A stretch of DNA of 64,000 nt from Pontibacter anaerobius (GTDB lineage: Bacteria > Bacteroidota > Bacteroidia > Cytophagales > Hymenobacteraceae). The DNA lies in assembly GCF_026241195.1 (NCBI RefSeq), contig NZ_JAPFQO010000008.1, positions 1 to 64,000 of the forward strand. Direction: 5' to 3'. The translations under genes and the position numbers were made by a program. Below are positions 25,663 through 35,900 of the stretch, piece by piece. The notes under the pieces were generated by a model that had not been told where the DNA came from, searched no databases, and was given only the letters and a program-made list of their open reading frames with translations. How positions within the stretch are numbered: position 1 is the stretch's first letter; every line of letters begins with the position of its first letter.

Positions 25663-26862
25663 ATGACGAAAACGAACACCAGGCCCGCAGCGCCTCAGCT
25701 TACCCGCTCCACCCTCTGGCTGATGACCATTGCCGCTGGCATGGTGGTAGCCAACAACTACTATAACCAGCCGCTTCTGGTAAAAATAGCGGATACGTTC
25801 CAGGTGCCCGAGGCGCAGGCAGGTATAGTGGCCATGCTGTCGCAGGTGGGGTATGCCATTGGCCTGCTGTTCATCATTCCGCTGGGCGATATGCTGCGGC
25901 GCAAGCGCCTGATCCTGATTGACTTTGTGCTGATCATACTTTCTCTGCTCCTGGCGGCTTATGCACCCAACATTTATACGTTGATGGCGGCCAGTCTGCT
26001 GATTGGGGCTACCTGCGTGGTGCCGCAGCTTTTCGTACCAATGGCTGCGCACCTGGCCAAACCCGAGGAGCGCGGCAAAGCCGTGGGCACGGTTATGAGC
26101 GGGCTGCTCGTAGGTATACTGTTCTCCCGCACGCTCAGCGGCTTTGTGGGCGAGCACCTGGGCTGGCGCGCCATGTTTTTAATAGCGGCCGGGTTGATGC
26201 TGGTGCTGTGGGTAGCGCTTTATTTCCTGTTGCCGGAGATACACCCGGAATTCAAGGGCAATTACAAAAGCCTCATGAAGTCGCTGCTGCACCTGTTCCG
26301 GACGGAGCCGGTGTTGCGCCTTGCCTCCGCCCGCGGGGCCCTGTCTTTTGCCTGCTTCGGCGGCTTCTGGACCACGCTGGTTTTTCTGCTGGAGGGGCCT
26401 CCGTTTTTCAAAGGCAGTGATGTGGCCGGCGCGTTCGGATTGGTGGGCGCCGGCGGAGCCATCATGGCCTCCGTTATGGGCAGGCTCAGCGACAGGTTTG
26501 ACACGCGTTACATCCAGATGGCAACTTTGGTTATGATTATCCTGGCTTATGTGGTCTTCGGTTCCTTTAGCTACAGCATCCTGATGCTGGTGGTTGGCGT
26601 TATACTGCTGGACCTGGGCCTGCAGGGCTCGCATATCTCGAACCAAACGCTTATCTTCTCGCTGGACCCGGCAGCCCGCAACCGCCTGAACACGGTTTAC
26701 ATGTTTACGTATTTTATGGGAGGCGCAACCGGAACCATACTTGCCACCCAGGCCTGGCAGCTATGGCGCTGGAGCGGCGTGGTACTGGTAGGCCTATTTT
26801 TTTCATCGCTGGCGCTGGCCGTGCATTTGCTGTTTTCCGGCAAAGTGCGCAAGGCCTTATAA
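25663..26862 (+). CDS. MFS transporter
   Basis: The 399-residue protein has about twelve hydrophobic helices and the MFS loop 2-3 motif GDMLRRKRLI near residue 73. The N-terminal NNYYNQPLLVKIADTF segment is typical of YnfM/arabinose-efflux-like exporters. It is an inner-membrane proton-coupled exporter of unknown substrate. The loop 8-9 repeat (GRLSDRFDTR) is also present. The next small gene is 50 bases downstream and may be cotranscribed. Confidence 0.92.
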   Translation: MTKTNTRPAAPQLTRSTLWLMTIAAGMVVANNYYNQPLLVKIADTFQVPEAQAGIVAMLSQVGYAIGLLFIIPLGDMLRRKRLILIDFVLIILSLLLAAYAPNIYTLMAASLLIGATCVVPQLFVPMAAHLAKPEERGKAVGTVMSGLLVGILFSRTLSGFVGEHLGWRAMFLIAAGLMLVLWVALYFLLPEIHPEFKGNYKSLMKSLLHLFRTEPVLRLASARGALSFACFGGFWTTLVFLLEGPPFFKGSDVAGAFGLVGAGGAIMASVMGRLSDRFDTRYIQMATLVMIILAYVVFGSFSYSILMLVVGVILLDLGLQGSHISNQTLIFSLDPAARNRLNTVYMFTYFMGGATGTILATQAWQLWRWSGVVLVGLFFSSLALAVHLLFSGKVRKAL

Positions 26863-26912
26863 CTTAGCACCTCAATCAGGGTATACTAAAAGGAGCTTAT
26901 CACCTACATACT

Positions 26913-27224
26913 ATGGAAAATCCGAATCTGGAGAACTGGGATGAAGCACGTTATAAGGAGCTGAACACCTACTTCCGTATCAAAATAGAGCAAATGCTGC
27001 AAACCAACCCGAACCTGCTGGCACAACAGCAGGAGAGCAGCACCTTACATTTGCAGCAGCTTGTGGCAGAGTTCGGTGAGGAGGACAAAGAGCGCTGGGA
27101 GGAGTTTATCCGGTTGGACAAGCTTAAAATGGAGGCTGCCATGTGGGACCACCTGCACGGCAGAGGCTCCCGCTACCGCCCCGGCATTGGTTTCACCAAC
27201 CCCGATCAGGACACCTCCTGGTAA
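26913..27224 (+). CDS. Helical hypothetical protein
   Basis: The 103-residue acidic, Gln/Glu-rich protein is predicted helical (YFRIKIEQMLQTNPNLLAQQ and LHLQQLVAEFGEEDKERWEE). It has no signal or membrane segment, and the family is not recognised. It converges with the DUF4268 gene five bases away. Confidence 0.6.
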   Translation: MENPNLENWDEARYKELNTYFRIKIEQMLQTNPNLLAQQQESSTLHLQQLVAEFGEEDKERWEEFIRLDKLKMEAAMWDHLHGRGSRYRPGIGFTNPDQDTSW

Positions 27225-27229
27225 CCTGT

Positions 27230-27685
27230 TTACCCCTCAAAGCTATACTTTGCCATGCTCCAAAACTCATCCAGGGCAATGATGCGGGGCTTCAGAAAGG
27301 AGATAAGAGCCGGCCAGTCATCCTTATTGAATACGTTTACCGACGCTATTTCCCTGTAGATCCGGCTAACTACCCGCCCCGACTCGTCGGAGGTATGCAG
27401 CAGCCACTCCCACTCCTCCCCCAGTGCCTCATGCAGCATGGTCTTATGCTCCATAAACTGATCAAAAACCAGCTCCTGTAATTCGGTATCGGGGTGCGAG
27501 AGTTCAATGGCGATATACCCGCGCTTGTTGTCGGCGTTCATCCGGAAATAAATATCCTTCACTCCGGTCTTATAGTTGAGCCAGTTAACCTTCCAGCCAT
27601 CGGCGGAGAGCTGCGGAGAAAGGTACTGGCCGAAAACGGTCCAGAACTGCTGCCTGATCTGAGATGCCTGCTCACGGGTATACAT
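27230..27685 (-). CDS. DUF4268 domain protein
   Basis: The 151-residue protein matches the DUF4268 layout. It opens YTREQASQIRQQFWTVFGQY, then VNWLNYKTGVKDIYFRMNAD, YIAIELSHPD and EALGEEWEWLLH. This domain is often found in restriction or nuclease-related proteins and alone in Bacteroidota. Here it stands alone and no restriction partner is near. The fold is probably PD-(D/E)xK-like, but the catalytic residues are not obvious. Confidence 0.8.
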   Translation of the reverse strand: MYTREQASQIRQQFWTVFGQYLSPQLSADGWKVNWLNYKTGVKDIYFRMNADNKRGYIAIELSHPDTELQELVFDQFMEHKTMLHEALGEEWEWLLHTSDESGRVVSRIYREIASVNVFNKDDWPALISFLKPRIIALDEFWSMAKYSFEG

Positions 27686-28044
27686 GCTGCAAAATTAGCC
27701 ACTTTACGGCTCTAATGCTACACCTTGCTGCCTTGCTATACTTTACCCGGTCGGTCTGCTACCGGGCTCCAGCGTGTTTTGGTATTCGTTTCCTGCAGGA
27801 TCTATCATAAAACAAGTATACCTCCCCTTCCTAACTGCCAGAAGTATAACTAATCTGACAAATGATTTAAGAAAAATGAAACATTTTGGTGCGTTCTTAC
27901 TTTAAGAGATGGGGTAATTTAAGGTAAGCCGGTCATACATTGTCAAATTAAGATATAATGCAAAGGCCGCGTTTCATTTTAGAACAATTTTACCTAATTT
28001 CGCTTCATTAAGAGACACAACTACGCAAACAAAAGCTAATACAC
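27686..28044. other. Divergent spacer before citrate synthase
   Basis: This spacer of 359 bases contains no gene. AT-rich DNA from about 27830 holds the likely gltA promoter. TAATTTCG at 27995-28002, about 43 bases before the ATG, is a one-mismatch -7 candidate. Three TATACTT/AAGTATA copies lie at about 27735-27850. Confidence 0.45.
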
Positions 28045-29331
28045 ATGTCAGAATTTGCTGAAATAATTTTAGAGGGTAAAACCTACCAAATGCCTGTTGT
28101 AGAGGGTACTGAGAATGAAAAAGCTATAGACATTTCTTCTCTTCGCGCTCAGTCAGGCTATATTACCCTGGACTCAGGCTATAAAAACACCGGTGCTACT
28201 ACCAGCGCCATCACCTTTCTGGATGGTGAAAAAGGCATTCTGCACTACAGAGGCTACCCTATTGAGCAGCTGGCGGAGAAGTCTAACTTTATTGAGGTAG
28301 CGTACCTGCTGATTTACGGCGCACTGCCAACCGCAGATGAGCTGAGCGACTTCAGCAACAAGATCAGACTGCATACTTTGGTAAACGAGGATATGCGCAA
28401 AATCCTGGATGGCTTCCCTTCAGCAGCACACCCAATGGGTATCCTGTCTGCCCTGGTTAGCTCGCTTACGGCTTTCTATCCAGAGTCGCTTAACCCGAAC
28501 CAGACAAAAGAGGAGCTGGACCTGTCTATCATCCGTTTGATGGCTAAGATCTCTACTATCGCTGCCTGGTCTTACAAAAACTCTATCGGCCACCCGGTAA
28601 ACTATCCTAAGAACAAGCTGGACTACTGCTCCAACTTCCTTCACATGATGTTTGCCTACCCAACCGAGGATTACGAGATTAACCCGGTGGTAGTAGATGC
28701 GCTGAATAAGCTGCTGATCCTGCACGCAGATCACGAGCAGAACTGCTCTACCTCTACGGTACGTCTGGTGGGTTCTGCTAACGCCAGCCTGTACTCTTCT
28801 GTTTCTGCCGGTATCAGCGCCCTGTGGGGCCCGCTGCACGGTGGCGCCAACCAGGCTGTTATCGAGATGCTGGAGCAGATCAAAGCAGACGGCGGCGATT
28901 CTAAGAAATTTATTGAGAAAGCGAAGGACAAGGATGATCCTTTCCGCCTGATGGGCTTTGGCCACAGAGTGTACAAGAACTTCGACCCGCGTGCCAAAAT
29001 CATCAAGAAGGCTGCCGACGAGGTTATGAGCGCCCTTGGTATCAACGACCCGATCCTGGACATTGCCAAAGAGCTGGAAGAGGCTGCCCTGAACGATCCG
29101 TATTTCGTGGAGCGCAAGCTGTACCCGAACGTGGACTTCTACTCAGGCATCATCTACCGCGCCATCGGCATCCCGACTGACATGTTCACTGTGATGTTCG
29201 CCCTTGGCCGTCTGCCAGGCTGGATCGCACAGTGGAAAGAGATGCGCGAGAACAAGGAGCCTATCGGCCGTCCGCGCCAGGTTTACACTGGTGCCACTGA
29301 GCGTGATTACGTTCCGGTTGAGAAGCGCTAA
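28045..29331 (+). CDS. gltA: Citrate synthase
   Basis: This 428-residue type II (hexameric, NADH-sensitive class) citrate synthase condenses acetyl-CoA and oxaloacetate. Active-site segments are present: WGPLHGGANQAVIEML (His), FGHRVYKNFDPRAK (His/Arg) and NVDFYSGIIYRAIGIP (catalytic Asp). The N-terminal beta domain (LEGKTYQMPVVEGTEN) is the Gram-negative-type extension. It is cytoplasmic and monocistronic, with its own terminator. Confidence 0.97.
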   Translation: MSEFAEIILEGKTYQMPVVEGTENEKAIDISSLRAQSGYITLDSGYKNTGATTSAITFLDGEKGILHYRGYPIEQLAEKSNFIEVAYLLIYGALPTADELSDFSNKIRLHTLVNEDMRKILDGFPSAAHPMGILSALVSSLTAFYPESLNPNQTKEELDLSIIRLMAKISTIAAWSYKNSIGHPVNYPKNKLDYCSNFLHMMFAYPTEDYEINPVVVDALNKLLILHADHEQNCSTSTVRLVGSANASLYSSVSAGISALWGPLHGGANQAVIEMLEQIKADGGDSKKFIEKAKDKDDPFRLMGFGHRVYKNFDPRAKIIKKAADEVMSALGINDPILDIAKELEEAALNDPYFVERKLYPNVDFYSGIIYRAIGIPTDMFTVMFALGRLPGWIAQWKEMRENKEPIGRPRQVYTGATERDYVPVEKR

Positions 29332-29354
29332 TTCCGCTACTTGTGTAAGTATAA

Positions 29355-29388
29355 GAAAGGCTGGCCCAACGGGTCAGCCTTTTTATTT
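29355..29388 (+). terminator. gltA terminator
   Basis: AAAGGCTGGCCC / GGGTCAGCCTTTTT hairpin with a 3-base loop and T-rich tail, starting 23 bases after the gltA stop. Confidence 0.85.
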
Positions 29389-29594
29389 TGGCCCTGCACC
29401 ACAATATGAACCGCTCCATTTTATGACTGCCAACAGGTAAGTTTATTGGACGTTACTGTCCGAATAACGAAAAGAAAATCTACAGCCAGGTAACCGTTAC
29501 CAGCTATGAAGCCGTATGCCAAGACTAATTCTACAGGCAATCACCTACAGCAATCATAGCTTAGGACTACCTTATATGCGTATGGATATATATC

Positions 29595-30596
29595 ATGTCA
29601 ACAGCAAAAAAACTTAGCTTTTATTTATCATTAGTGGCAGGTACGCTGTTGATACTGATCACCCTACTGTCCCTGATTTACGATGTCCGGTTCTGGTTTC
29701 TGAAAGCGCTGGATTTCCCCAGGGTGCAGGTGCTGATCGGCCTGCTTCTCACCCTCATTCTGTTTACGGGGGCTAAAGACCAATGGAAGTTCCCGTCTTA
29801 CTCCATTGTAGTTGGCATGATCTGCTCTATCGCGATACAAGCGCGTTTTGTGTTACCTTATACCATATTCGCCTCTGAAGCAGTAGAAACCTTGCCTCCT
29901 GCTTTAGCTGATGACAGCAGAACCTTTAGCCTGTTGGTGGCTAATGTCTGGATGAAAAATGAGCATGTGGATGACTTCCTGCAAATCGTTTATGACACAG
30001 ATCCTGATATCGTGCTGGCCATGGAGACAAACAGCTGGTGGATAGAACAGCTCTCGCCTCTTCAGGAAGCTTTTCCGCACAAGGTTGTTTACCCCCTGGA
30101 TAACACCTATGGTATGGCGCTGTACTCCAAACTGCCGCTGCAGAACATACAGATAAAATTCCTTAAAAAGGAAAAGGTGCCTTCCATACACACGGAGGTA
30201 AAATTATCAGGCAACGCGTATTTTGTGCTACATGCCATGCACCCCGTGCCACCCAAGCCCAGCAAGCACCCTGATAATGTAGGTGAGGAAGAAGAGGAGT
30301 TGCTTAAGGTAGGCAAAATGGTACAGCAAAGCCAGTTGCCGACGGTAGTAGCTGGCGATCTGAACGATGTCGCCTGGTCTAAAACATCCCGCTTGTTTGG
30401 CATCGAAAGCAAACTCGGGGACATACGCATCGGGCGCGGCCTGTACAGTACCTTCGATGCCACTTCTTTTATCATGAGGTGGCCCTTGGACCATATTTAT
30501 GTATCCAATGCGTTCAAGGTGGTAAACCTGCAAAGGCTCCCAAAATTTGGCTCAGACCACTTCCCACTTTATGCTGAACTGGCGCTAACAGAATAG
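29595..30596 (+). CDS. Endonuclease/exonuclease/phosphatase family membrane protein
   Basis: This 333-residue protein has three N-terminal membrane helices (about 7-27, 40-56, 66-88) followed by an EEP (DNase I/Mg-phosphodiesterase) domain. Motifs seen are LLVANVWMKN, DIVLAMETN with the metal-binding Glu, HAMHPVPP, VVAGDLNDVAWS and the final SDHFPLYAEL with Asp-His. This matches the catalytic set. It is probably an inner-membrane enzyme acting on phosphodiester or phosphoester substrates in the periplasm. The substrate is unknown. Confidence 0.88.
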   Translation: MSTAKKLSFYLSLVAGTLLILITLLSLIYDVRFWFLKALDFPRVQVLIGLLLTLILFTGAKDQWKFPSYSIVVGMICSIAIQARFVLPYTIFASEAVETLPPALADDSRTFSLLVANVWMKNEHVDDFLQIVYDTDPDIVLAMETNSWWIEQLSPLQEAFPHKVVYPLDNTYGMALYSKLPLQNIQIKFLKKEKVPSIHTEVKLSGNAYFVLHAMHPVPPKPSKHPDNVGEEEEELLKVGKMVQQSQLPTVVAGDLNDVAWSKTSRLFGIESKLGDIRIGRGLYSTFDATSFIMRWPLDHIYVSNAFKVVNLQRLPKFGSDHFPLYAELALTE

Positions 30597-30733
30597 GCGT
30601 TCAGGTTTCGATATAACAGGTTTGCTGATGGGTAGTCTCTGTTCGGCTTAAGCTACCGTCCCTTCCCTCATAGTTAAAGTCAGGTATAATGCTTACTTTG
30701 TTACAGATATGGCTTTCATACCCACACCCTTAT

Positions 30734-32083
30734 ATGAAAAAACTTTTACCGCTTCTGACGCTGCTTTTGCTCTATATGGCCACGGCCACTGCACAACAGA
30801 CACCCGATATCCTTCCGCTTCGTGACAGGGCCGTTTTGGAGGATGCCCTGCTACAGGAACGCCTGGAGAAACTGCTCCCCGACCTTATGCGGCGTAATGG
30901 AATTGCGATGTGGCTGATCGTTGCGAGGGAGTATAACGAGGACCCTGTGGCCAGCACCATGCTGCCCGCTACCTGGCTGGCGGCACGCCGCCGCACCATC
31001 CTGCTGTTTACGGATTTGGGCCAGGGGAAAGGCGTTGAAAAGCTGGCCGTGGCCCGCTACGATATCGGCAGCCTGCTGAAAGCGGCCTGGGAACCCGAGC
31101 AGGAGCCAAACCAATGGAAGCGTCTGGCGACCCTTATCGCAGATCGTAATCCCAAAAATATAGGTCTTAACTATTCCCCTACTTTCGCCCACGCCGACGG
31201 ACTGACCAAGGCAGAGTATGACAGCCTGCTGCATTACCTGCCTGCCGCTCAAAAACAGAAGGTTGTGTCGGCAGAGCGCCTGGCCGTAGACTGGCTGCAG
31301 ACCCGCACCCCACACGAGCTAGAGTTGTACGAACAGATCAGCCGCCTGGGCCATGACATTATTGCGGAGGGCTTCTCGGAAAAAGCCGTGGTGCCCGGCA
31401 AAACTACTACCGAAGATGTGGTGTGGTGGTTTCGGGAGCGCATCGCGGAACGCAAACTTACTGCCTGGTTTCACCCGACCGTGGATATACAGCGTGCTAA
31501 CCCTGGCGCCGGGGATTCGCAACGCCCTTTCTCCGAACGCCCGGCCCAGGAAGTGATACAGCCCGGCGACCTGCTGCACGTGGACCTGGGCATTACCTAC
31601 CTCGGCCTGAATACAGACGTACAGCAACTGGCCTATATGCTAAAGCCTGGAGAAACACAGGCACCACCCTACCTCAGAAAAGCGCTGGCCACTGGCAACA
31701 GGTTGCAGGATATCCTGACTTCCGCGTTCAGGGAGGGTAAAACCGGGAACCAGGTTCTGAAAGAGGCACTGGCAAAGGCAAAACAGGAAAACATTAACGC
31801 CACTATTTACTCCCACCCCATCGGCTACCACGGCCACGGCGCAGGGCCGGCCATTGGCATGTGGGACCAGCAACAGGATGTGCCAGGCACCGGCGATTAC
31901 CCCCTACGCTACAACACCGCCTACGCCATAGAGCTAAACGCCAAGGTAACCCTGCCCGAATGGAACAACAAAGAAATCCGGGTGATGCTGGAAGAACAGG
32001 CAGTGTTCACACCCAAAGAGGTTTACTACATCGATGGCAAACAGCAAGAGCTGCTGCTGATACCGCGCGTAAACCAACAGTAA
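30734..32083 (+). CDS. M24 family metallopeptidase (Xaa-Pro-type), exported
   Basis: The protein has 449 residues from ATG 30734, chosen because MKKLLPLLTLLLLYMATATAQ is a signal peptide; an upstream in-frame start at 30689 would hide it. An N-terminal creatinase-like domain is followed by a pita-bread M24 domain. Metal ligands are in LLHVDLGITYLGLNTDVQQ (two Asp), SHPIGYHGHGAGP (His), AIELNAKV (Glu) and MLEEQAVF (Glu). It probably trims proline-containing peptides in the periplasm. Confidence 0.9.
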   Translation: MKKLLPLLTLLLLYMATATAQQTPDILPLRDRAVLEDALLQERLEKLLPDLMRRNGIAMWLIVAREYNEDPVASTMLPATWLAARRRTILLFTDLGQGKGVEKLAVARYDIGSLLKAAWEPEQEPNQWKRLATLIADRNPKNIGLNYSPTFAHADGLTKAEYDSLLHYLPAAQKQKVVSAERLAVDWLQTRTPHELELYEQISRLGHDIIAEGFSEKAVVPGKTTTEDVVWWFRERIAERKLTAWFHPTVDIQRANPGAGDSQRPFSERPAQEVIQPGDLLHVDLGITYLGLNTDVQQLAYMLKPGETQAPPYLRKALATGNRLQDILTSAFREGKTGNQVLKEALAKAKQENINATIYSHPIGYHGHGAGPAIGMWDQQQDVPGTGDYPLRYNTAYAIELNAKVTLPEWNNKEIRVMLEEQAVFTPKEVYYIDGKQQELLLIPRVNQQ

Positions 32084-32317
32084 AAGCACAGTTATCTACA
32101 CTCGCAAACATACGCTTGCTTTAATGGCATGCCAGTAGCAGAAGCAAAGCGCTTGTACCTGAACCTTAATTCCTAAACCCATACTTGCTCAAACAGGCCA
32201 GCCCCGCAAGCTGGACTGTTTGTTTGCCGCTGCCGCGCAATGACCTGCGTCATTTTATCCTTGCCACTACCGGCCTAACTTGCACGTATACTTTATATCC
32301 ACCGGATTTATACTTTA

Positions 32318-32767
32318 ATGACCAGGATCAGGCTTACGCGTTTATTTACTTTCGAAACCGCCCATGCACTTTTGAACTACGATGGCCCCTGCCGCCGCAT
32401 ACACGGGCACTCTTACAAGCTGGAAGTAACGGTTATGGGCACGCCTCTGGTGGAGGAGGAGCATCCTAAAAACGGCATGGTGATGGATTTCGGAGATCTG
32501 AAGCAGCTGGTGCAGGAGCACATCATCCGGCAGTTCGACCATGCGCTGGTGCTGTCCCAGGGCACGCCGGACGACTTGCTGGAGCCGTTGCGCAAGTATG
32601 AGCACAACCTGGTGCTCACCCCCTACCAACCCACCTGCGAAAACATGCTCATCGACTTCCAGCACCGCCTGCAACGCATCCTCCCCGACCACGTGCAGCT
32701 GCACCACCTCAAACTCTGGGAAACCCAAAATTCCTTTGCCGAGTGGTTTGCAGAGGATAACCATTAA
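32318..32767 (+). CDS. queD: 6-carboxytetrahydropterin synthase
   Basis: The 149-residue QueD makes 6-carboxy-tetrahydropterin from dihydroneopterin triphosphate in queuosine synthesis. Zinc ligands are H16 (FETAHAL) and H29/H31 in the CRRIHGHSY motif, where C25 is the catalytic cysteine. MVMDFGDLK and QPTCENMLIDF complete the fold. The start lies directly after TATACTTTA, so the message may be short-leadered. No other queuosine genes are in view. Confidence 0.9.
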   Translation: MTRIRLTRLFTFETAHALLNYDGPCRRIHGHSYKLEVTVMGTPLVEEEHPKNGMVMDFGDLKQLVQEHIIRQFDHALVLSQGTPDDLLEPLRKYEHNLVLTPYQPTCENMLIDFQHRLQRILPDHVQLHHLKLWETQNSFAEWFAEDNH

Positions 32768-32999
32768 AAAAAATCAGAATTTATACTTTGGCAGCGGGCT
32801 TTTTACTTGGGATACAAAAGTACAAAGCCCGCTGCTTTTGTGTGACATTCCATTTCCAGAGAGCCAGCCAACCCTCAAATAGAGAAAAATTTTGTGCAGG
32901 AGAAAACTGGTAAATGAATATATTTAGATGTAAATGTATACCTTTAGTCCCTGTTACTGAACAACCTATACTTAATAATCCAACGTCCAATTTTAGCCT

Positions 33000-35900
33000 A
33001 TGAGAACAGCTTTACTTTTGATTGTTTCCTTATTTTTATCCTTTGATAACATTTATGCCCAAAGCCTTATACCTGGCTTTGTTTTAAATAACAGAGTTGG
33101 CATTCAGGTAAGCGAGCCAGAAGATGTGGCAGTAGATAGCCAAGGGAATATCTATTTCGTGGATGGAACAGTTAAGAAGTTTCGTTACCATGAGTTTTTA
33201 GGAACGGAAGACCTGACCTTCGCACCTGAAGGGCTTAACAGAGAAAACTACGGTACTTATGATATTGCCCTCGACCAATATGATAATCTTTTTGTAGTAA
33301 GTTATACTTATTCAAAAGTGGCAAAATTCAGCCCAGAAGGCAAGTTATTGCTTGTGTTTGGAGTAGAAGGTGATGCCCCCGGGCAGTTTAGGTTTCCTGA
33401 AGGAATAGCTGTCAATTCAAAAGATGAGATCTATGTGGCTGATAGTGGCAACGAGCGAATCCAGCGGTTTGATAAAACAGGAAGGTTATTGCAAATAATC
33501 CCGTTAGACCCAACCACGGGTAACTATTTCGAAGCTCCCTTGAGTATAGACTTTGACAATAGTGACAACCTTTATCTTTTACACAACCCTGAAAACAAAA
33601 TAGTTAAGTATTCCCCAACGGGCCAAAAGCTTCTTGAGTTTGGAAATGAGCCATACGATTCAGTAAGACTTGACACTCCCTGGAAACTTGCAATCGATAA
33701 AGTCGAGGGTGAGATTTATGTTTCTGACGAAAATTTAAAATCTTTCAATGTTTACACTTTGAATGGAGGTGTGAGATACTCTCTGAAATGGGTATACAAT
33801 TATCAACATTCAATAGGAAATAAAAACAGCATTGCCGTCACGCCCTATGGCGATATAATTTTAGCGGATAAAGGCCTTCTAAGTGGTGGACAGATATCAT
33901 CCTATGATAAAGGGCATACGGGTAATTACACTTGGGGTAATCGGTGGCAAAATGTTGATCTAACTATTGATGAAGCCGGTACCGTGTACATGTTGGATGT
34001 ATCTGGAACCATCACCAAGTTCAATTCTCATGGCGAATTTGTCATGACATACGGTGAGAAAGGCACATTTAGAGCTGGTTTACCAAACCTAGTCATCAAA
34101 GCTCCTAAGGCAATCACATCAGACCTATTTAACAACCTTTATGCCCTAAGTAACCCAGGATTAGCCAATGACACGACGGCCATTTATAAGCTCGATAAAG
34201 AAGGGAAGCTTTTATCCATATTTGCCGACCTTGGTCCTAATACAGAAACAAGTACATATACAGACCTGGCAGTAGATCCAGCTGGTAACATGTATGTGGC
34301 AGATTTAACTGGAGGCCTCATACACAAACTTAACTCAAGCGGTATACATTTAGGGACAATCGGTAGTCTTGGCTTTGGACCAGGAGAGCTTTGGATGCCT
34401 GTAGCCATCACAATCGATAAGGCTGGCATTATCCATGTACTAGACTATAACGGTGGCAGAATACAACAGTTTGACTCTAAAGGAAACTTCATCCGTCAAT
34501 TTGGCAAATTTAGTAAAGATGAAGGTTCAATTGAATCGAACAGTGACATGGCCTTAGACAGCAAGGGGAATATTCACGTTGCTTCTAACCTGGGCCAAAG
34601 GCGCTACTTTATTTTTAGCTCAAAAGGTGATTTACTTTATGAAGCACTGGATAGCAAGGTAAATCACATTGCAATAGATCAGCTTGGCACCAACCTTGTG
34701 CTCGATGACGACCAAGCTGATGGCTACTCCCTTTACACCGCCAACGCATACGAAAACCCACAAAGTGTGATAAAAGGTATTGTGTACAATGACGCCAATA
34801 ATGATTGTATTCTTAATGAAGGAGAAAGAACACTTTCAGGTATCGTGGTAATGACAAACCCAGGACCTTACTATGCCATAACCGATGTTAATGGAGGTTA
34901 TACTTTAGCTGTAACTCCCGCCGAATACACATTGCATACCACAATTCCTTATCAAGAGGGCAGAACGATCACAGCAACATGCCCCACACAAGAGAAGGGG
35001 AATCTTGTTAAAATTACTGATCCAGGGCAGCTTATCCAGAACATTAATTTCGGCAATTTTGTCTATGCCCCTGCACACCTTATTGTCAGTGTAAATTCCA
35101 CGCGCCGCCGCCGCTGCTTCGAGAGCACCACAACCGTACGATACGTAAACTCCGGCTTTGCCCCCGCATCGGATGCCAAGGTATATGTGAAGCTGCCGGC
35201 CGAGGTGGAATTGCTTTCTGCAGACAAGACCTATACTCGCCTACCCGACGGCACGTATGCGTTTGCCGTGGGCGACCTGTCAGCCGGGCAATCAGGCATC
35301 ATCACTATACAGGACAAAGTTACCTGCGGAGACGAGAGTGTGCGCGGCCGCACCGTCTGCACCCGCGCCTGGATTACGCCTTCTAACAACGCACCCGCCC
35401 AGCCAGTGCCTACCATCTCCATCACGGGCCGCTGCAACTCCGAAACAGGTATGATCCGCTTTGTGATCCGGAATACTGGAACAGCTGACATGGAGCAGCA
35501 CGAAATATTTCGCAAGTTCAGGGACGGCAGGCTGTCCTCTAAAGAGCAGTTCCAGCTGGCTGCCGGCGACAGCATGGTGCTGCTGGTACCTTCCATGGGC
35601 TATACCTGGCGACTGGAGGCGGACCAGCCGGAAGGCAACGGCGACAACAAACTGGCCAGCGTAACCATTGAGGCCTGTACCGACGCGAATTCAGGCATAA
35701 CCGTGAGTTCTGGTCTTGTAAATCTCATGCCGACAGATGACGAGGAGGCCGAAAAGTCGGAAGAGTGTATGCCAATCACCGACTCCTACGACCCGAACGA
35801 CAAGCTGGTGACGCCGTTGGGAAGAACCGACGAGCTTTACACTCCTACCAACACCGAGCTGAAGTATAAAATACGCTTCCAGAACACAGGTACCGACGTG